Origin: Platycnemis pennipes
Taxonomy: Eukaryota > Arthropoda > Insecta > Odonata > Platycnemididae
Direction: 5' to 3'
Assembly: GCA_933228895.1 (NCBI GenBank)
Contig: OW121853.1
Location: 9,244,494 to 9,308,493, forward strand
Length of the DNA stretch: 64,000 nt
Both the position numbers and the translations under genes were made by a program. Shown here piece by piece: positions 33,271 through 45,625 of this stretch (its first letter is position 1; every line of letters starts with the position of its first letter). Under the pieces are notes generated by a model. That model worked only from the letters and a program-made list of their open reading frames with translations, searched no databases and was not told the DNA's origin.

Positions 33271-36200
33271 CAATATAACTCCCCATTCTTTCACGAGTGG
33301 ATGATGGTTCCGATAGGTACTGGCTTGGAGCCAACCAACTCCATGATAAAATTTTTTTTCGCCCCTTAATGTAAAATGGTTATTTATTATATTTATCCCT
33401 CCCGTTGAAATTCAACGGACACCTTTAGCTAGTAGGTACTAAATATTTTCTCTATGCTAACGTAATAGCAGCCGAGTCATCCACTGCATGTTTATACAGC
33501 TTTTAAATATCTTTTCCCACAAATATAATTAACTTAGTATAATCTACACTTGTATTTATCTCTATCGACTCGAGTTTCAACTTAAAAAATCATTCTCAAG
33601 TTACCACATTGAGCCTTTAGAATAACTTGGTTAATTTGAAATCCGAGTCAGCAAATATAAATACCAGTGTGTATTATAGTACTAAGCAATTTATCTATCC
33701 TACGTGGTTCCACAAAGTTAAATTTAAACCTTGAAGTTACCTGTCTATACATGAATTTGCACATGAACCAGCCTATAAGGTGTGCATAACGATTGAAATT
33801 GTAGCATTTTTGGTTTGGGAATTGGCTACAGTATAAAAATGCATCAAAAACAGCATAATGATAGTGACCACCAAATTGTTCGAGTATTCAGATAGTTGAT
33901 AAAGATCAAGGGCTCAAACAGGTTAAAAATGATGAAAAGTTTTGATGTGATTACCCGGTGGAGCACCCGAGCAGCCTTCACTACCAGCATACGCCGGGAA
34001 TGCATCAGATCTTTTTTTTAGTTTTGAGGTGGATTGTTTTTTGAAGATTAGCACAGCGAAAACTCTTGACTTATTTAGTAAGCTATAATTTACCAGTAAA
34101 ACTAAAGTAATAGATATACAGTGTGATAAAAAGGCCACTATATACTTGTTCTTAAGGGGAAATTATAAGAGCAAGCCACGTTACTTGGTTTACATTGAAC
34201 TTTTATATTCGTATCTTTATCAAAAATATACATTTACTTTATTTAACGAATTATGCGTTACAGAATATGTTTTCACGAGATTATCACAGTGTCATACGAT
34301 GACTGTTTGCCATTAAAAACAAATTTCCATGTGAAATATCATTATTGCCTTGGTGAACTCTACTCATGTGCCAGTTCAAAATTCAAAACGGAGAACCTCA
34401 AAGTTGGATTCTTTTACGTGAAATCAAAACGCAACTTGCGTTGAGTCTCACTTAGACTAAACACCTTGTGGTGGCAGGCCAAATAATATGTAGATATATG
34501 TGAACACAATCATAATATAGAACTGTACGATATGTCCACTAACACAAGGTTACGCCGGAAGGGATTGATATTAATTTTTTAAGTCATCCTAACCGCCATA
34601 ACGGCTTCCTACAACTATTTATACTACTACTTCCTACTCCTACTCCTTTAACACATTTTCTACGCCTTTTTAAACATATTACTTAGCGCATATGCTGAAA
34701 AGTATTTGGAGAACTGGACGACTAACCCTACTTCTCATCCCATCCATACTGCTAATTTGTGACATTTACTTGAGAACTGCGAACATCTGCTCCATACATA
34801 GGTTCCCAACTGACGCCTACCTCATCTGCCTTTTGATTCCATTACTTTTTTATTTCCTCATCCCAATGTAATCCATCCATAGCATTTCAAATGTACCCAG
34901 CAAACAAAATGAAATGCTCAATCCAACATGAAACATCCTGTATGTATCAAAAATTTTACCAAAAACTTCGGCATTAATGTGATGACAATAGAGATATTCT
35001 CTACTTCTCTAAAACTCAATTGAATTTCTTTTTCGAAACGAATTCTCTTCATACTCCAACCCCTCTATTTACAATTACAAAAACTACAACTTGGGATAAA
35101 AGAAGTTTTTACGGAATCATTAGTCCAAACTCCCTCTTCACACATCATGCGAATCGGTCTAGAACATTCTAGGATTCCAGTTCCTCGGAGCCCTCAAACG
35201 ATTCCATACTGAGGATTTATTCTTTACTCATTTCCCCGTGGCGTTCGCTTGGTACAACCTCTTTCTCGACCTCGCACACCAGTACCTATTCCAAGAGCCG
35301 CATTCTCTTTGTAAGCGTGAACTTCATTTTCTACAGTCAATAGATCATGACCAATATAACCATTATATTTTTACTCCCAATGTTTGTCCATCAATTTTGT
35401 TTCTTACTTGAGTGTGATCCACCCATATTTTTTAAAAAAATATTACTCAACGGAAGGATCGCTTATCAGTGGATGGCATTCTACTTCCGCGTTGAGTGCA
35501 TACAATTCCTCCACTCCCTGCACCTTTTTATTTTATCTATTGCCTTTTTGTTATTCCTTTACTTCATATCTACAACACAAATCCAAAGTGAATAATACCT
35601 TGCAAGTTATACAGATAATTTACCCCTGTTGCTTATTTGAGTGGTGGAAACGAAATATAATCTGCCAAAAATTTACAGTGAAGCCACAGCTTCTGAACAG
35701 TGAAACCATATGTGCTTCATTTTCATAATCAACAGCATATTGAAATCAATGGTTTACGGAAAAATTAACGCAGAAACATATTGTTTGATCAATGTACAAC
35801 ACCTATTATTTTCAAGTGCATTTTTGTGCAAAACATGTAATATGTTTAATGCATACGTAGCTAAGAGTAAACATAAACACCAATAGTGAATCAAAAATAA
35901 AAACAACCACTTATGTAAGACCAATGACAAATGATTTCATAGTTAATAGAAATCATATACATTTCGTTAAATGGCAATAAATACCTATATTAAGTAGGGA
36001 TGAATAAAATCTCAAATAATACATTTTTGTTGTCTAAATGTTTGCATAACAATGTCAAATTAAATTCTTACTAAAAGAGTTTTTAGAGTATACATTTATA
36101 CTCGAATTTATGTTAGATCACATATCAACCAAGAAATATTTGCTTTGTCATGAAACTTCTTGTACTTTTCTTTGTAATCCAAGCCATAGTCAAACATTTT

Positions 36201-37099
36201 AAAAGTAACTGGTGAACAAAATTGAATAGAATGCTCCTTGCTGGCGCTCAATGCCTAGGTAACGAAATCATGGTATTTGCTTGGAGTCCACACACACCAA
36301 CGGAGTTAGAAGAAAACGGCCGGCATTTACCTGAAAAGAGAGAAAAATAACACTTAGTAAGACAATAGTAGACATAAAATTGCAGTAAATTACAGCAGTG
36401 AAATTATTTCCTCAGAATTTATAAGAGACAGCATTGAAAACCGATAATTTGCTTCGAAAGGAAAATTCTATCCTCAATTCCTACATGCATAGCGTAAAGC
36501 CAAAATGGCAACACAAACCATGCATAAATTTCCACATGGATTTTGAGTGAAAAGTTGAAAAATGTAGCACAAAAAGACTAATATAATAATTAAAATCACT
36601 TTCACTTATAAACTTGAGAAACAGAACAAAATCGGATATTAAAGAAATAAATGGACGCTAAAATCAAGACCTCATCAGCTGCCTATGATAGCTAAATTGA
36701 TTGTTGCAGCTTTTTATACGTTAAAAGGGACAAAAACCATTTAAAAATATTAAAATAAATTCATTTTTCCACTAGCATGGCATTGCTTTTAAAATCACTT
36801 GGCATAGATATCCTTGCGAGAATTAAATGCTTTCGAGGTTTGAGAACGATTAGTTCCACAGCATTTTCAATTATCTCTAGCAATAAATTACAGCTGGTGT
36901 AAGGCAAAAACGACTTGAAGAAACAATGTTAGGTTGATAGAAACGAGGAAGAAAAAAGTGGAATTACAAAACAGTGAAAGTTATGAGCACGTCCTAAAAT
37001 AACTATGAATTTACAAGCATAAATATTTAATATGCGTATGGAAATTCACAATAGAAGAACCGTAATGGTATTAAAAAGTGTTACGAGAAAACATTAGTT
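33271..37099. other. 3.8-kb AT-rich stretch without recognisable genes
   Basis: No credible gene. ORFs of 60-114 codons (for example 35347-35595 and 35384-35728) overlap in different frames and are rich in hydrophobic codons from T-rich DNA. At 34455-34500, CACCTTGTGGTGGC followed by TATGTAGATATATG may be a heavily eroded LINE-gamma 3' end. Confidence 0.45.
34455..34500 (+). mobile_element. Possible eroded LINE-gamma 3' end
   Basis: CACCTTGTGGTGGC and ATATGTAGATATATG echo the conserved CACCCTTGTGGTGGC...TATGTAGATGTAG end of gamma LINEs. The left half of the stem (CCCCCTGCC) is missing. Weak. Confidence 0.3.
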
Positions 37100-37262
37100 C
37101 GCTGATGGCTTGAGACCATTTCTCTCGATCACGAAGAAAACAACGGGCTGCAGATCAGAGACATCGCCCCGCAACGGAGTCCGCTCACCGGGATCTGAAG
37201 CAAGGTTTGCCGCAAGGGCCTTCTACGCGGTCCTTGGAGGTTCTAACGAGGGTGGCGTCATA
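37100..37262. other. GC-richer island of unknown origin
   Basis: About 160 bp with many CpGs (ATCGCCCCGCAACGG, CTACGCGGTCC) in AT-rich surroundings. No open frame of note and no recognised repeat. It could be an unrecognised SINE body or a unique element. Confidence 0.35.
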
Positions 37263-37464
37263 TTCTTATGAATGACAACAATAGTTATATCTAAGAAACC
37301 GGTACTGTTTGCATGAGGTCAATAACGTCTAAGTGTATTAAGATCTAGTCAAGGCACTTAAGATCCCACACAATTAACCTTAAAAAGTGTGTAGCTATCA
37401 ATTCTTGGAGGAGGAATAATTCGATAGAGCGATCCTATAAAATAAGTAACACGAAAAAATTGAG

Positions 37465-38222
37465 AGTGTTGAAACCATAAGGTATTTAGGCGTAAAAATC
37501 ACTAAAGATTTATCGTGGGGAAGACACATCCGGGAAATATGCGGCCGAGCGAAGAGAAAGCTAGGATTTATAAAAAGAGTACTTGGGAAATGTGAAGAGA
37601 AGACAAAAGAGCCATGCTATTTTTCACTAGTTAAGCCCCGCCTTCAGTATACAGCCAGTGTATGGGATCCGAATGAATTAGGTTTGATCAGAGAACTTAA
37701 CAGTGTGCAGCGTAGAGCAGCTAGATTCGTTAAAAGGTGTTACGATAGGTTGAGTAGTGTTTCAGAATTAATACAAGAATTAGGGTGGGAGTCATAATCA
37801 GACCGTTGGTTAAAGTACAGATTAAATCTATTAGAGAAATGTCAATCGGATAGCTTTACTGAAGATGTTAGGAACATATTAAAAACACCAGCGTATTATG
37901 CTAGAGTCGACCAGATAAATAAGATCAGAGAAATTGATTGTCGTACTGATAGATTCGAAATGGCAATTTTCCCCGTACTATAAGGGAACAGAATAGGCAG
38001 CATAGCAAAGGGGTTGGTAGGGGAAATATTTTAGAGTAGTCTGCAGTGCATGTTGCATGTATTAATCTCTTAAATACTATAAATACTAACAATCTAGTTG
38101 CATGAGACCCTATAGTTTGCATGTTTTCATGTTAGCAGTGAATGCTTGGTGATCTTAACCCCCTGCCACACACCCTCTCGGTGGCTTGCAGGGTAATATG
38201 TACATGTACATGTAGATGTACA
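37465..38222 (+). mobile_element. LINE-gamma (subfamily A) 3' portion
   Basis: The most complete gamma copy here. Translation gives YLGVKITKDLSWGRHIREI, KRKLGFIKRVLGKCEE, FSLVKPRLQYTASVWDPNE, VQRRAARFVKRCYDRL, LNLLEKCQSDSFTEDVRNIL and YYARVDQINKIREIDCRTDRFEMA. This is the post-RT domain of a Jockey/CR1-like LINE. A TAA replaces an expected codon after GWES (about 37794-37799) and the frame shifts near 37965-37985. The 3' UTR has ATACTAACAATCTAG, the conserved stem at 38159-38194 and a degenerate GTACATGTAGATG tail. The RT palm is absent by 5' truncation. Confidence 0.88.
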
Positions 38223-40445
38223 CTTACTATACTAAGAAATCCTCCCTGTTCGTAAGGCTCAAAATTAAAAAACCTGATGTCAAGTAAATATTAATCAATT
38301 AAAGAACAAACCTTGGCAGTATAGCACGAGGGAGTGAAATGATTGTGAAAACTAGCTTGCTAGATCGTATTCTTACATCTCCCTGAAGACCACCAGACGT
38401 GTGTGTGTCAGGGGTTGAGCCAAAGTCAGATAATCATTAACGTCATGAAATCAAATGTAATGTCAGTTATTAAAAATCTGGTCCAACGTTTCATATAATT
38501 CACAAAATCAAGTAGAATTCCTGATAGAAATTATGTGAAATACGTGTCTGTAGACCAATAACTTGCCAAAAGGAACTGTCATTATATCTTAAAAACCAAT
38601 AGTAAAATTTTGTTATTAGACGAGTGCCTGAAAAACTCCAAAAACTCTTCAAAATCCCTCTCTCATCATATTCAAGCATCAGACAGGTGTCTTGATATTA
38701 TAATAAATTCATAAAAACATTGATACTACATGAATTTCAATTAGCATACAATGACAGATCTACTAATAAATAAATCCTGAAGCTAAAGAGCCATTACATA
38801 AATATATAATACTTGGTTATTGACTTTCCATTGGGCGTAAAAGATATTCAGTTGTCGGATGATTGCCAAACCAGATAAAATCACATCGTGTTATTCAATG
38901 ACGAGTTGTCATTTTCAATCTATTTCTTTAACGTATAAATGTCAAGAGTACCAGAATAAGAGCTTAATTTCCAATTTTTACTTAATGCAAGCTAGGCTGC
39001 ATTAAGATCTGGGCGTGACACAGGTGTTTACACTCACTGTGTAAATACGGTTAGGGTGGAAAGAGAAGTGAAAGGCAAAATAGCTGCTATGTTAGAAACA
39101 AAATGAAATATGTCTGTTCTAGTAGTCATGCATAAATCAGAGTTGAAATACAACTGTTTTTTAAAACCTGCCACACTGGAATAACATTAAGTGTCATGTG
39201 TAATTTGTTCAAAGAATTAAGATAAGAATCTCTACCAGATCTTTGGCTGCTTTTCAGACTCAGTGTCCTCGTGAAATGTGAAGCGAATTCTTTCATAAGA
39301 TAATTAATCAATACATGAATACTAAGTCGTGCTATGATGACTTAACGCATAGGGATAAAACTAATGGGAGAAAGATAGGAAGACTTTGGGTACACTTTTT
39401 GAGGCTTAATTGTGAAACATAATATGAGTGACAAAAGCCGCTTGAGTGAAGATTGATACAATGAGCGCTAATATAGGGTCGAGCTTATTTTCCTGCCTCT
39501 ATTGGTACCAATCATTTTCTTACTATCTCGAGGGACTGCCTTACGCAGCCTAATACAGATTTATACTTAATTCGTACAATATCTGCCCCACATTCAATCA
39601 GTTCGGTAAAAAAAGCAACATCGAATGTGATGCTACTTTGCCTCCCCAATGAGTTTAACTGTTAAATCCCGCACTATCATTTCTATCATAACGATTGCGA
39701 GTGCAATAGTTCCTCTCTGGCATGGAGTCATGCCTATCATACACCTTTTCGTAGGCGAGGAGAGAACTGCTAAGATGTAGGCAAGTGCTTTGGAATTTCA
39801 TTCACGAATGAGCATCATGCCTCATTTTAAAATTGATTACCCTGCCACATTCTTAAAATATGCAATAGTTTTCATTTGTTACAATGGTTTAGATATTATA
39901 AAGAAACATGCGTGACTCAAGCATCTTACGTGATTAGGAAAAGGTAAGAACTGAGATACTTTAGTTTCCAGAGTGCTACCGCATCCAGACGTCAGCGAAA
40001 AACTTTATGTGGTATACCGGCCCCTGAAAAAAAGAGGCTAGAATGAACTGGATTCGTAACTGATTTTAGAAGCACGCGGCTATCCTTTTAGGTATAGATA
40101 TTCGGGCTTGCTTCTTGCAATACTCTCGCAGGTGATATGTTTTGTTCGTAAACTAAAATAAATAGGTAAGATTAATACTGCAATTCGTTTTTAAAATCCG
40201 TCAAAAAGATAAAACTGCCCAGGCACGTTAAAAGTGCAAAAGTAGTTTTCTTACGTTAAATTATAACCAGTTTTAGTAAAAAAATAATAGTCCTTGGAAA
40301 AGAAATGCGTTTATATGTCCCTTAAATAACCTATGGACTATTAACTGCAGTCAAAGCGATAAAATGCTGTTACTATTTCAGAACTATTTATGTTTTTTTA
40401 CACACTTAGTTTCCTTAATAGGATAATGGCAACGCAAATTTTTCA
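38223..40445. other. No recognisable feature
   Basis: AT-rich sequence with ORFs no longer than about 65 codons and no recognised element. Confidence 0.5.
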
Positions 40446-40691
40446 ATGGAGCAATCGGGTCATAATCCTTCCCAAGAACCCCCATTATGCTATCCATTGG
40501 CTAGAACGCCAACACCTCCTACAGCACTTTTAAACCTCCTTGGGTCTCAACTGTGTGAAGAACAGGTTCGGTTATCCGTCCTTCAAATGGATCATACTAA
40601 ATCAGCAGATACTCATGGAGCCAATCTTCAGGAACGAGTTTATCTAAACACACGAGTTACTCTCCGCTCTTGCTGCGCTAATAAAACCTAA
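40446..40691 (+). other. Unrecognised 81-codon ORF in a GC-richer patch
   Basis: The ORF starts MEQSGHNPSQEPP and ends RSCCANKT. Its composition is less AT-biased than its surroundings. There is no signal peptide, domain or repeat that I recognise and no ribosomal or splice context that supports a gene. It could be an eroded transposon fragment or a chance ORF. Confidence 0.2.
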
Positions 40692-40984
40692 CTTCTTCCC
40701 AAATTCCCTCCCCCTTTACCGGGAAAAATTACTTTTAATAAGTTGTTGGTTGCCTCCTCAAACAGAACATTTTACGATGAAAAGCTGTTGGTAATCTATT
40801 AAAAGCCAGCTCAAAGTCATCGATGGAAAAACACACTTAAAAAATAATATTGATACATCCAAACCTGCTAATATGTGAAGGCCATTTTAAAATTATATGA
40901 TACAAGCTGAATGCTGAACTTGGTAAAAGATTGTTGTGTAGATAAAAGAATGAAACTTTGTTAGGTTCACTTTATATTTAAATA

Positions 40985-41060
40985 GGCACGACCCGGGTTT
41001 CATAGCGTAGTTACCTCTTCAGGTTATCCATAGATAAGCCTGAAGTTATCAGCTATATTC
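40985..41060 (-). other. Hairpin with hammerhead-like core
   Basis: On the minus strand CUGAAGA (41022-41016) is followed by GAAAC (41001-40997), CCGG-type loop and GUC (40992-40990). Next to it, CTTCAGGTTATC is mirrored by GATAAGCCTGAAG (about 41018-41045). The pattern matches the Penelope-linked motif seen at 30266. Confidence 0.45.
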
Positions 41061-41116
41061 TTGTGTACGTCAAGCAGCATAACTTTGCATTCGATATTGA
41101 TCTGATTTTTGGAAGG

Positions 41117-41185
41117 GGATGGGTTACTTTGGTGGTTTTTATAATTCGATTCTCATTCCGAAGTCCGAAGTTCGATTTCCGGTAT
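41117..41185 (+). mobile_element. Possible diverged tRNA-like SINE head
   Basis: TTTGGTGGTTTTTATAATTCG then AAGTTCGATTTCCGG (about 41168-41182) resembles A- and B-boxes at tRNA spacing. The boxes are imperfect and no body is recognised. Confidence 0.3.
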
Positions 41186-41829
41186 CGTGTGACAAGTTTT
41201 ATTGAAATACAAAACCTTACTGTAGGGTGAATGAGACCTCAAGCACAGTATCGGTTAAAACCCAACCGTGACTTTCGCTTGTTCTGGGACAATACCAAAA
41301 TTCACTCTAAACTTCCTCCAATTGATTTGTTTTCACTGACAGTATCATAAAAGCTGTTCACATTTATTTGCGTTGAAACTTTCAGGCATCTATCTCACCA
41401 CCCCCTCCCGTACGCTATCCTAAATTGGCGGACTACACATCACACCATAGCCAGTTCACAACAATATTATCACTAAGCCTTAAAAAAAAGCATTTTGTTG
41501 TTAATACCAGTTAGGCATAAATTATTACTAACTCGCTAGATAAATGATTGGAATAAATTATGCTCAAAATTAAATTATTTCAAAAATAAAATGGATCCAT
41601 ATATTCTGTTGTAATGGAAAATAATCGTGATTAAAATTTGACTGTGACGTACGGACAACTTTATGTCAGGTACTTATCCAAAAAATATTTATTAAATTTT
41701 AACGCAGGAACCCTCTTCCTTTATTTAAAATAACCTTGGACTATTTACGGCTTTAACTTCTGGATGGAGAGGCAAAAAGTGAAGACTGTTGAATAAGACT
41801 ATGAAAGTCGAAGGTGAAGAAATCGGTTA

Positions 41830-42110
41830 GCCACATCACTCTGAATGATCTACAATTTGCATATGATATGGCCCTGCCTCGCAAGAATAAATGGGATTTA
41901 AAGACGGCAGAGGCAAACCTAGCCTAGATTGCAGCAAAGTTCAGCCTGAATTTTGCCTATAAAAATACAATCATATTAAACATTGAAACGGACTAGGATT
42001 GAAGACCATGTAGGCAATGTTGGAGTCCGTCAGTGAGAGCATTCAATGTAATGAATTCAAATATATTGAGCATGAAAGTGATTTGTATTTAATGAAATGA
42101 TGATGCTATT
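41830..42110 (+). mobile_element. LINE reverse transcriptase relic (catalytic motif region)
   Basis: One frame reads NDLQFAYDMALPRKNKWDLK, then TAEANLA, a stop, IAAKFSLNFAYKNTIIL. This is the RT motif C region in which the canonical FADD has become FAYD, followed by the usual LNxxKT-like strand. A shifted frame then gives NEFKYIEHESD-like sequence corresponding to the post-catalytic YLGS segment. Stops and the lost Asp make it dead. Not clearly any of the other LINE families here. Confidence 0.55.
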
Positions 42111-43289
42111 ATTCATATTCGGGATGAGGAAAAAATCCATATTGTAGAAAGTAACATGGTGGTTTGCATAAAATTATTCTCTTTCTTCAAAATAGCAGAT
42201 AAGTGACGACATTTACAATTTTGAGTTTTTGATTATTCTGACGGCGTTGAAATACTTGGTGTCATTACTTGCGGAATGAATGATGTTTGTCCAACTACTT
42301 ATATAATGCTTCGAATGAATACCTTTTATGATATAGCACAGACAAGATACATATGACAAAATGATTAGTTAGATGCCACAACAATGAAAAGGGTGGTCTC
42401 AGTAACGTGAGAAAAAAAATACTAAGATGAGCAAGGATTTTTTTCCCGATTTGTCCTAGCTCATAGAAGTATTTTTAAGCTCCAGCCAGAGCATTGAAAC
42501 AAAGCCAAATCAGATAATGGATAAATTGAGCAATTTCTGGTGATGCTAACTGTGAGTGTGTGAGTGTAATAATAAAGAAAATGTTGAAACAGATAACTAA
42601 CTATTTACAATTGTCTCCTGTGGAAACGTGGAATATAAACATGATCGTGATCAAAGGAAGGCCTGAAAAACGTTTCTTTTAGCACTCCTTGTAGAATAAT
42701 TCTTTAAGCGAATAAAAGTAAATAACACACAGACAAGTACTCGTATATTGTCCTAATGTACATATAGTACTATTTAACAAATTAGGGAAACAAAACCAGA
42801 GGGAAATGTAGATTTTACGTTTCCAGAATTAATCGCAACTAAATAATGTTTCCGCGTTTTGAATGATCTGGCACGTTACGTTCAGTGGCTCTAATAAGCA
42901 TGGAAATTTGGTTACGCACCAAGGCTCTCTCCAACGGGCATTAACAAATACGCATGTCGAGCATACAAACCTGCGCTTGCTTTCCACTCTAAATGGATGC
43001 TTAACTGCTTATAGCTTCGATCACCCATATAAATATTTAACTAAGAAAAGGCAACATTTTTTCTGCAAGCTCGAAATAAAATGGAAATATGATTGAATTT
43101 AACACGTAGCGTAAACCCACCACAGTTTGAGCGTGCGGAGACCATTAATCTGTCGATTTAGAGAAAAATTCGTGAGTCAAAGAGCTGCATGAGTTAAAAC
43201 TAACTGCAATGAGTCAGAGCGTAATATAACATGAGAAAACGAGCTGTACACTTATATTACCTGCATAGTGTACATTGGGTGTGATTATA

Positions 43290-44070
43290 ATAACAAAGAG
43301 TGATTCTAATTACAACAAGAAGCCAGAATATCTACTCATTGAAGTCAAAATAAACTCCACAAAGATTCTTAACGGCACAATATACAGGCCATCCAAATTG
43401 GGCCATCCTTCCAACCTGGATACTTTAATATCTTAACATTGAACGGAATATGAACGCATAATATTAGCAGGAGACTTCAAAGATAACTTCAATACCAATA
43501 CTTACGTACAAATTGCCTTCGACGAATCTTTTCAATAAATAAACTTAACATTCTCCCGCTATTCTCTACAAACACGACCAACTGCTTCAGCATGGATTGA
43601 CCTAGTCATATCTTAACTATAATCTAAACAAGAAAAAGTTATTAGGTATGGACACCTCCCAGCTCCCGGCATCTCTTCTCATGATTTAATATACCTCGTG
43701 TATTCAGTCAGAAATCCAAATTTCAAGCAACAATACATTCTTCGACGAAATATCAATGAAATAAATAATGAAAAATTACTCAACGTAGCTTAGACACTTA
43801 CATTACCCTCTATTGAATTCACAGAAACAGTAGATGATAAAGTGCATATCTTAAATTCACTACTGATGTATTTCAAGGAAAAATTTGCTCCAGAAAAAAT
43901 AAATCGGTTATCCAAACCATATGCACCATGGTTGAATACAGAAATTAAGCAATCAATGGCGAAACGAGACTCAGCTTTTAGATCATTTAAAAAAACCTAG
44001 GTTGTCGAAGCATTTCACAAATATAAACTTAGAAATAAAACGAAAAAGCTAATAAGAAATGCCAAACTTT
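43290..44070 (+). mobile_element. LINE relic: APE-endonuclease C-terminus and linker
   Basis: The sequence translates in broken frames to IYRPSK near 43385 (GTIYRPP-like), RIILAGDF-DNFN at about 43457-43490 (the conserved GDFN strand of APE nucleases), TSAWIDLV at about 43588-43610 (the SxIDxI motif), HLPAPGISSHDLIYL at about 43651-43695 (the SDH motif with catalytic His), and the linker APWLNTEIKQSMAKRD-AFRSFKK at 43925-44000. Several TAA/TAG stops interrupt it. It is the 5' half of a LINE ORF2 whose RT is absent. Confidence 0.75.
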
Positions 44071-44530
44071 AATACTGGTGCTGGATACTTCCATTTGAAA
44101 AGCAAATTTACATCAGTCTCAATTGTATAGCAGAATATGTACTAAATGAACATATACACCCTATACAGATTCTATCATAAATATTAATACCTATTTTCTC
44201 CATTTTTATTTGCTTACAGAGGGAGTATGTGCACATACACAAACGTCTAGTTAGGGGAAGTACATAGATTTGGGTAGGGGCCATGCTAGTGGTGAAATAG
44301 TTATCTTGGTTCATTACATTTCTATTTAACATAGGCACGCAGTATGCTCGATTAATAATAACATTTCAGTGATCACGTGAAAGAGAAAGAATACTAAGTG
44401 CACCATGGTAAATAGAGAATTGACCTCATTGAATAACTACTAATATTCTTTAACACTAAATAGAAATAAAACACTTATGTCGAGTTTTCTCTAATGCAGA
44501 AATTCGTTGAGAGAACGATTCTCTCTTAAT

Positions 44531-44710
44531 TTACGTGGATTTGAATAGAAAATATAGTTTGTTAACAGAAATCTATTTCTTTCATTTCCTAAAAGATTTT
44601 TGGAGACGTTTATGGTGTTAAGGCATTTAATACAGGCTCAAACCCTGAGGAATGCTAAGTCTTTAGCCGCTTGTATTTGAAGTCTAGCTGCTTTCATTTC
44701 AGTATTTGTG
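44531..44710 (+). repeat. Direct repeat, copy 1
   Basis: About 180 bp, from TTTACGTGGATTTGA to TAGCTGCTTTCATTTC, recurs at 45492-45625 with high similarity. Confidence 0.85.
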
Positions 44711-45491
44711 GGTTACTTCAAAACTGTCTCTGTAAATTGGTATTTGCTGAATGGTTGAACCTGGGTGACCATTATTTCATCATTTTCTAAAGCAAGCAAC
44801 TTTCTGAGGATCTAATTTTGCATTAAATAATTCCTGCTTAAACACAAAAGAAATTAATCTGAAATGTGTACATTAAATGATTAACTGGAGACATATCTAA
44901 AAGAATAAACAAAACCTGTCATTGCAATGTTGTGAAAGCTACTATCAGTTTTAACTACGACCCACAAAATGGGCGGAAGCTTTCCACATGCACAAGTGAT
45001 TTTTACACCGGTGAGATTCCTATAGTGGGTATAAAATATGATCACATCTACGCATCAGATATGTGGTGACTTCGTGTCTTTACGACACCGCCAGGACTTT
45101 TTATTTCGGTAGCTTAGCGTTTGCTGTTACTCTAGAATTTCAGAAACAAATTAGCCAGTCCTTGGGTTCTAAAGAAGGTTGTAGAGACGGGTTACGGTAG
45201 AGGCCCCTTAATAGCTTCAAACCGGCCGCCACCATAGCATTTTCTGGTATAAAATACTAAGGAACTTGATTTCGACGGCTTATCGTTTTACTAGACGTGC
45301 GAGGTGCATTCGTGGAGTTGTTTCTGAAACGTACCAAGGGCAGACTCTTTCCCTAATTTAGTTTTTGTTTGCGTAGAAGTGTGTGTGGAAAAACATACCT
45401 ATTTGGTTTGTATTCACCCCATGCTAAGCATCGATCTCAATGATGAATTTGGGTAATGAGTAAATATCGGTGTAGATAAAATCAATTTATT

Positions 45492-45625
45492 TTACACGGA
45501 TTTGAGTAGAAATATAGTTTGTTAACAGGAAGACGTTTATGGTATTAAGGCATTTAATAAAGGTTCAAACCCTGAGGAATGCGTCTTGTATTTGAAGTCT
45601 AGCTGCTTCAATTCATTGTTATTGC
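45492..45625 (+). repeat. Direct repeat, copy 2
   Basis: Matches 44531-44710, with GACGTTTATGG, TTAAGGCATTTAATA and CAAACCCTGAGGAATGC shared. It lacks about 36 bp and a second block of about 12 bp present in copy 1. The origin (local duplication or two dispersed copies) is not resolved. Confidence 0.85.
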
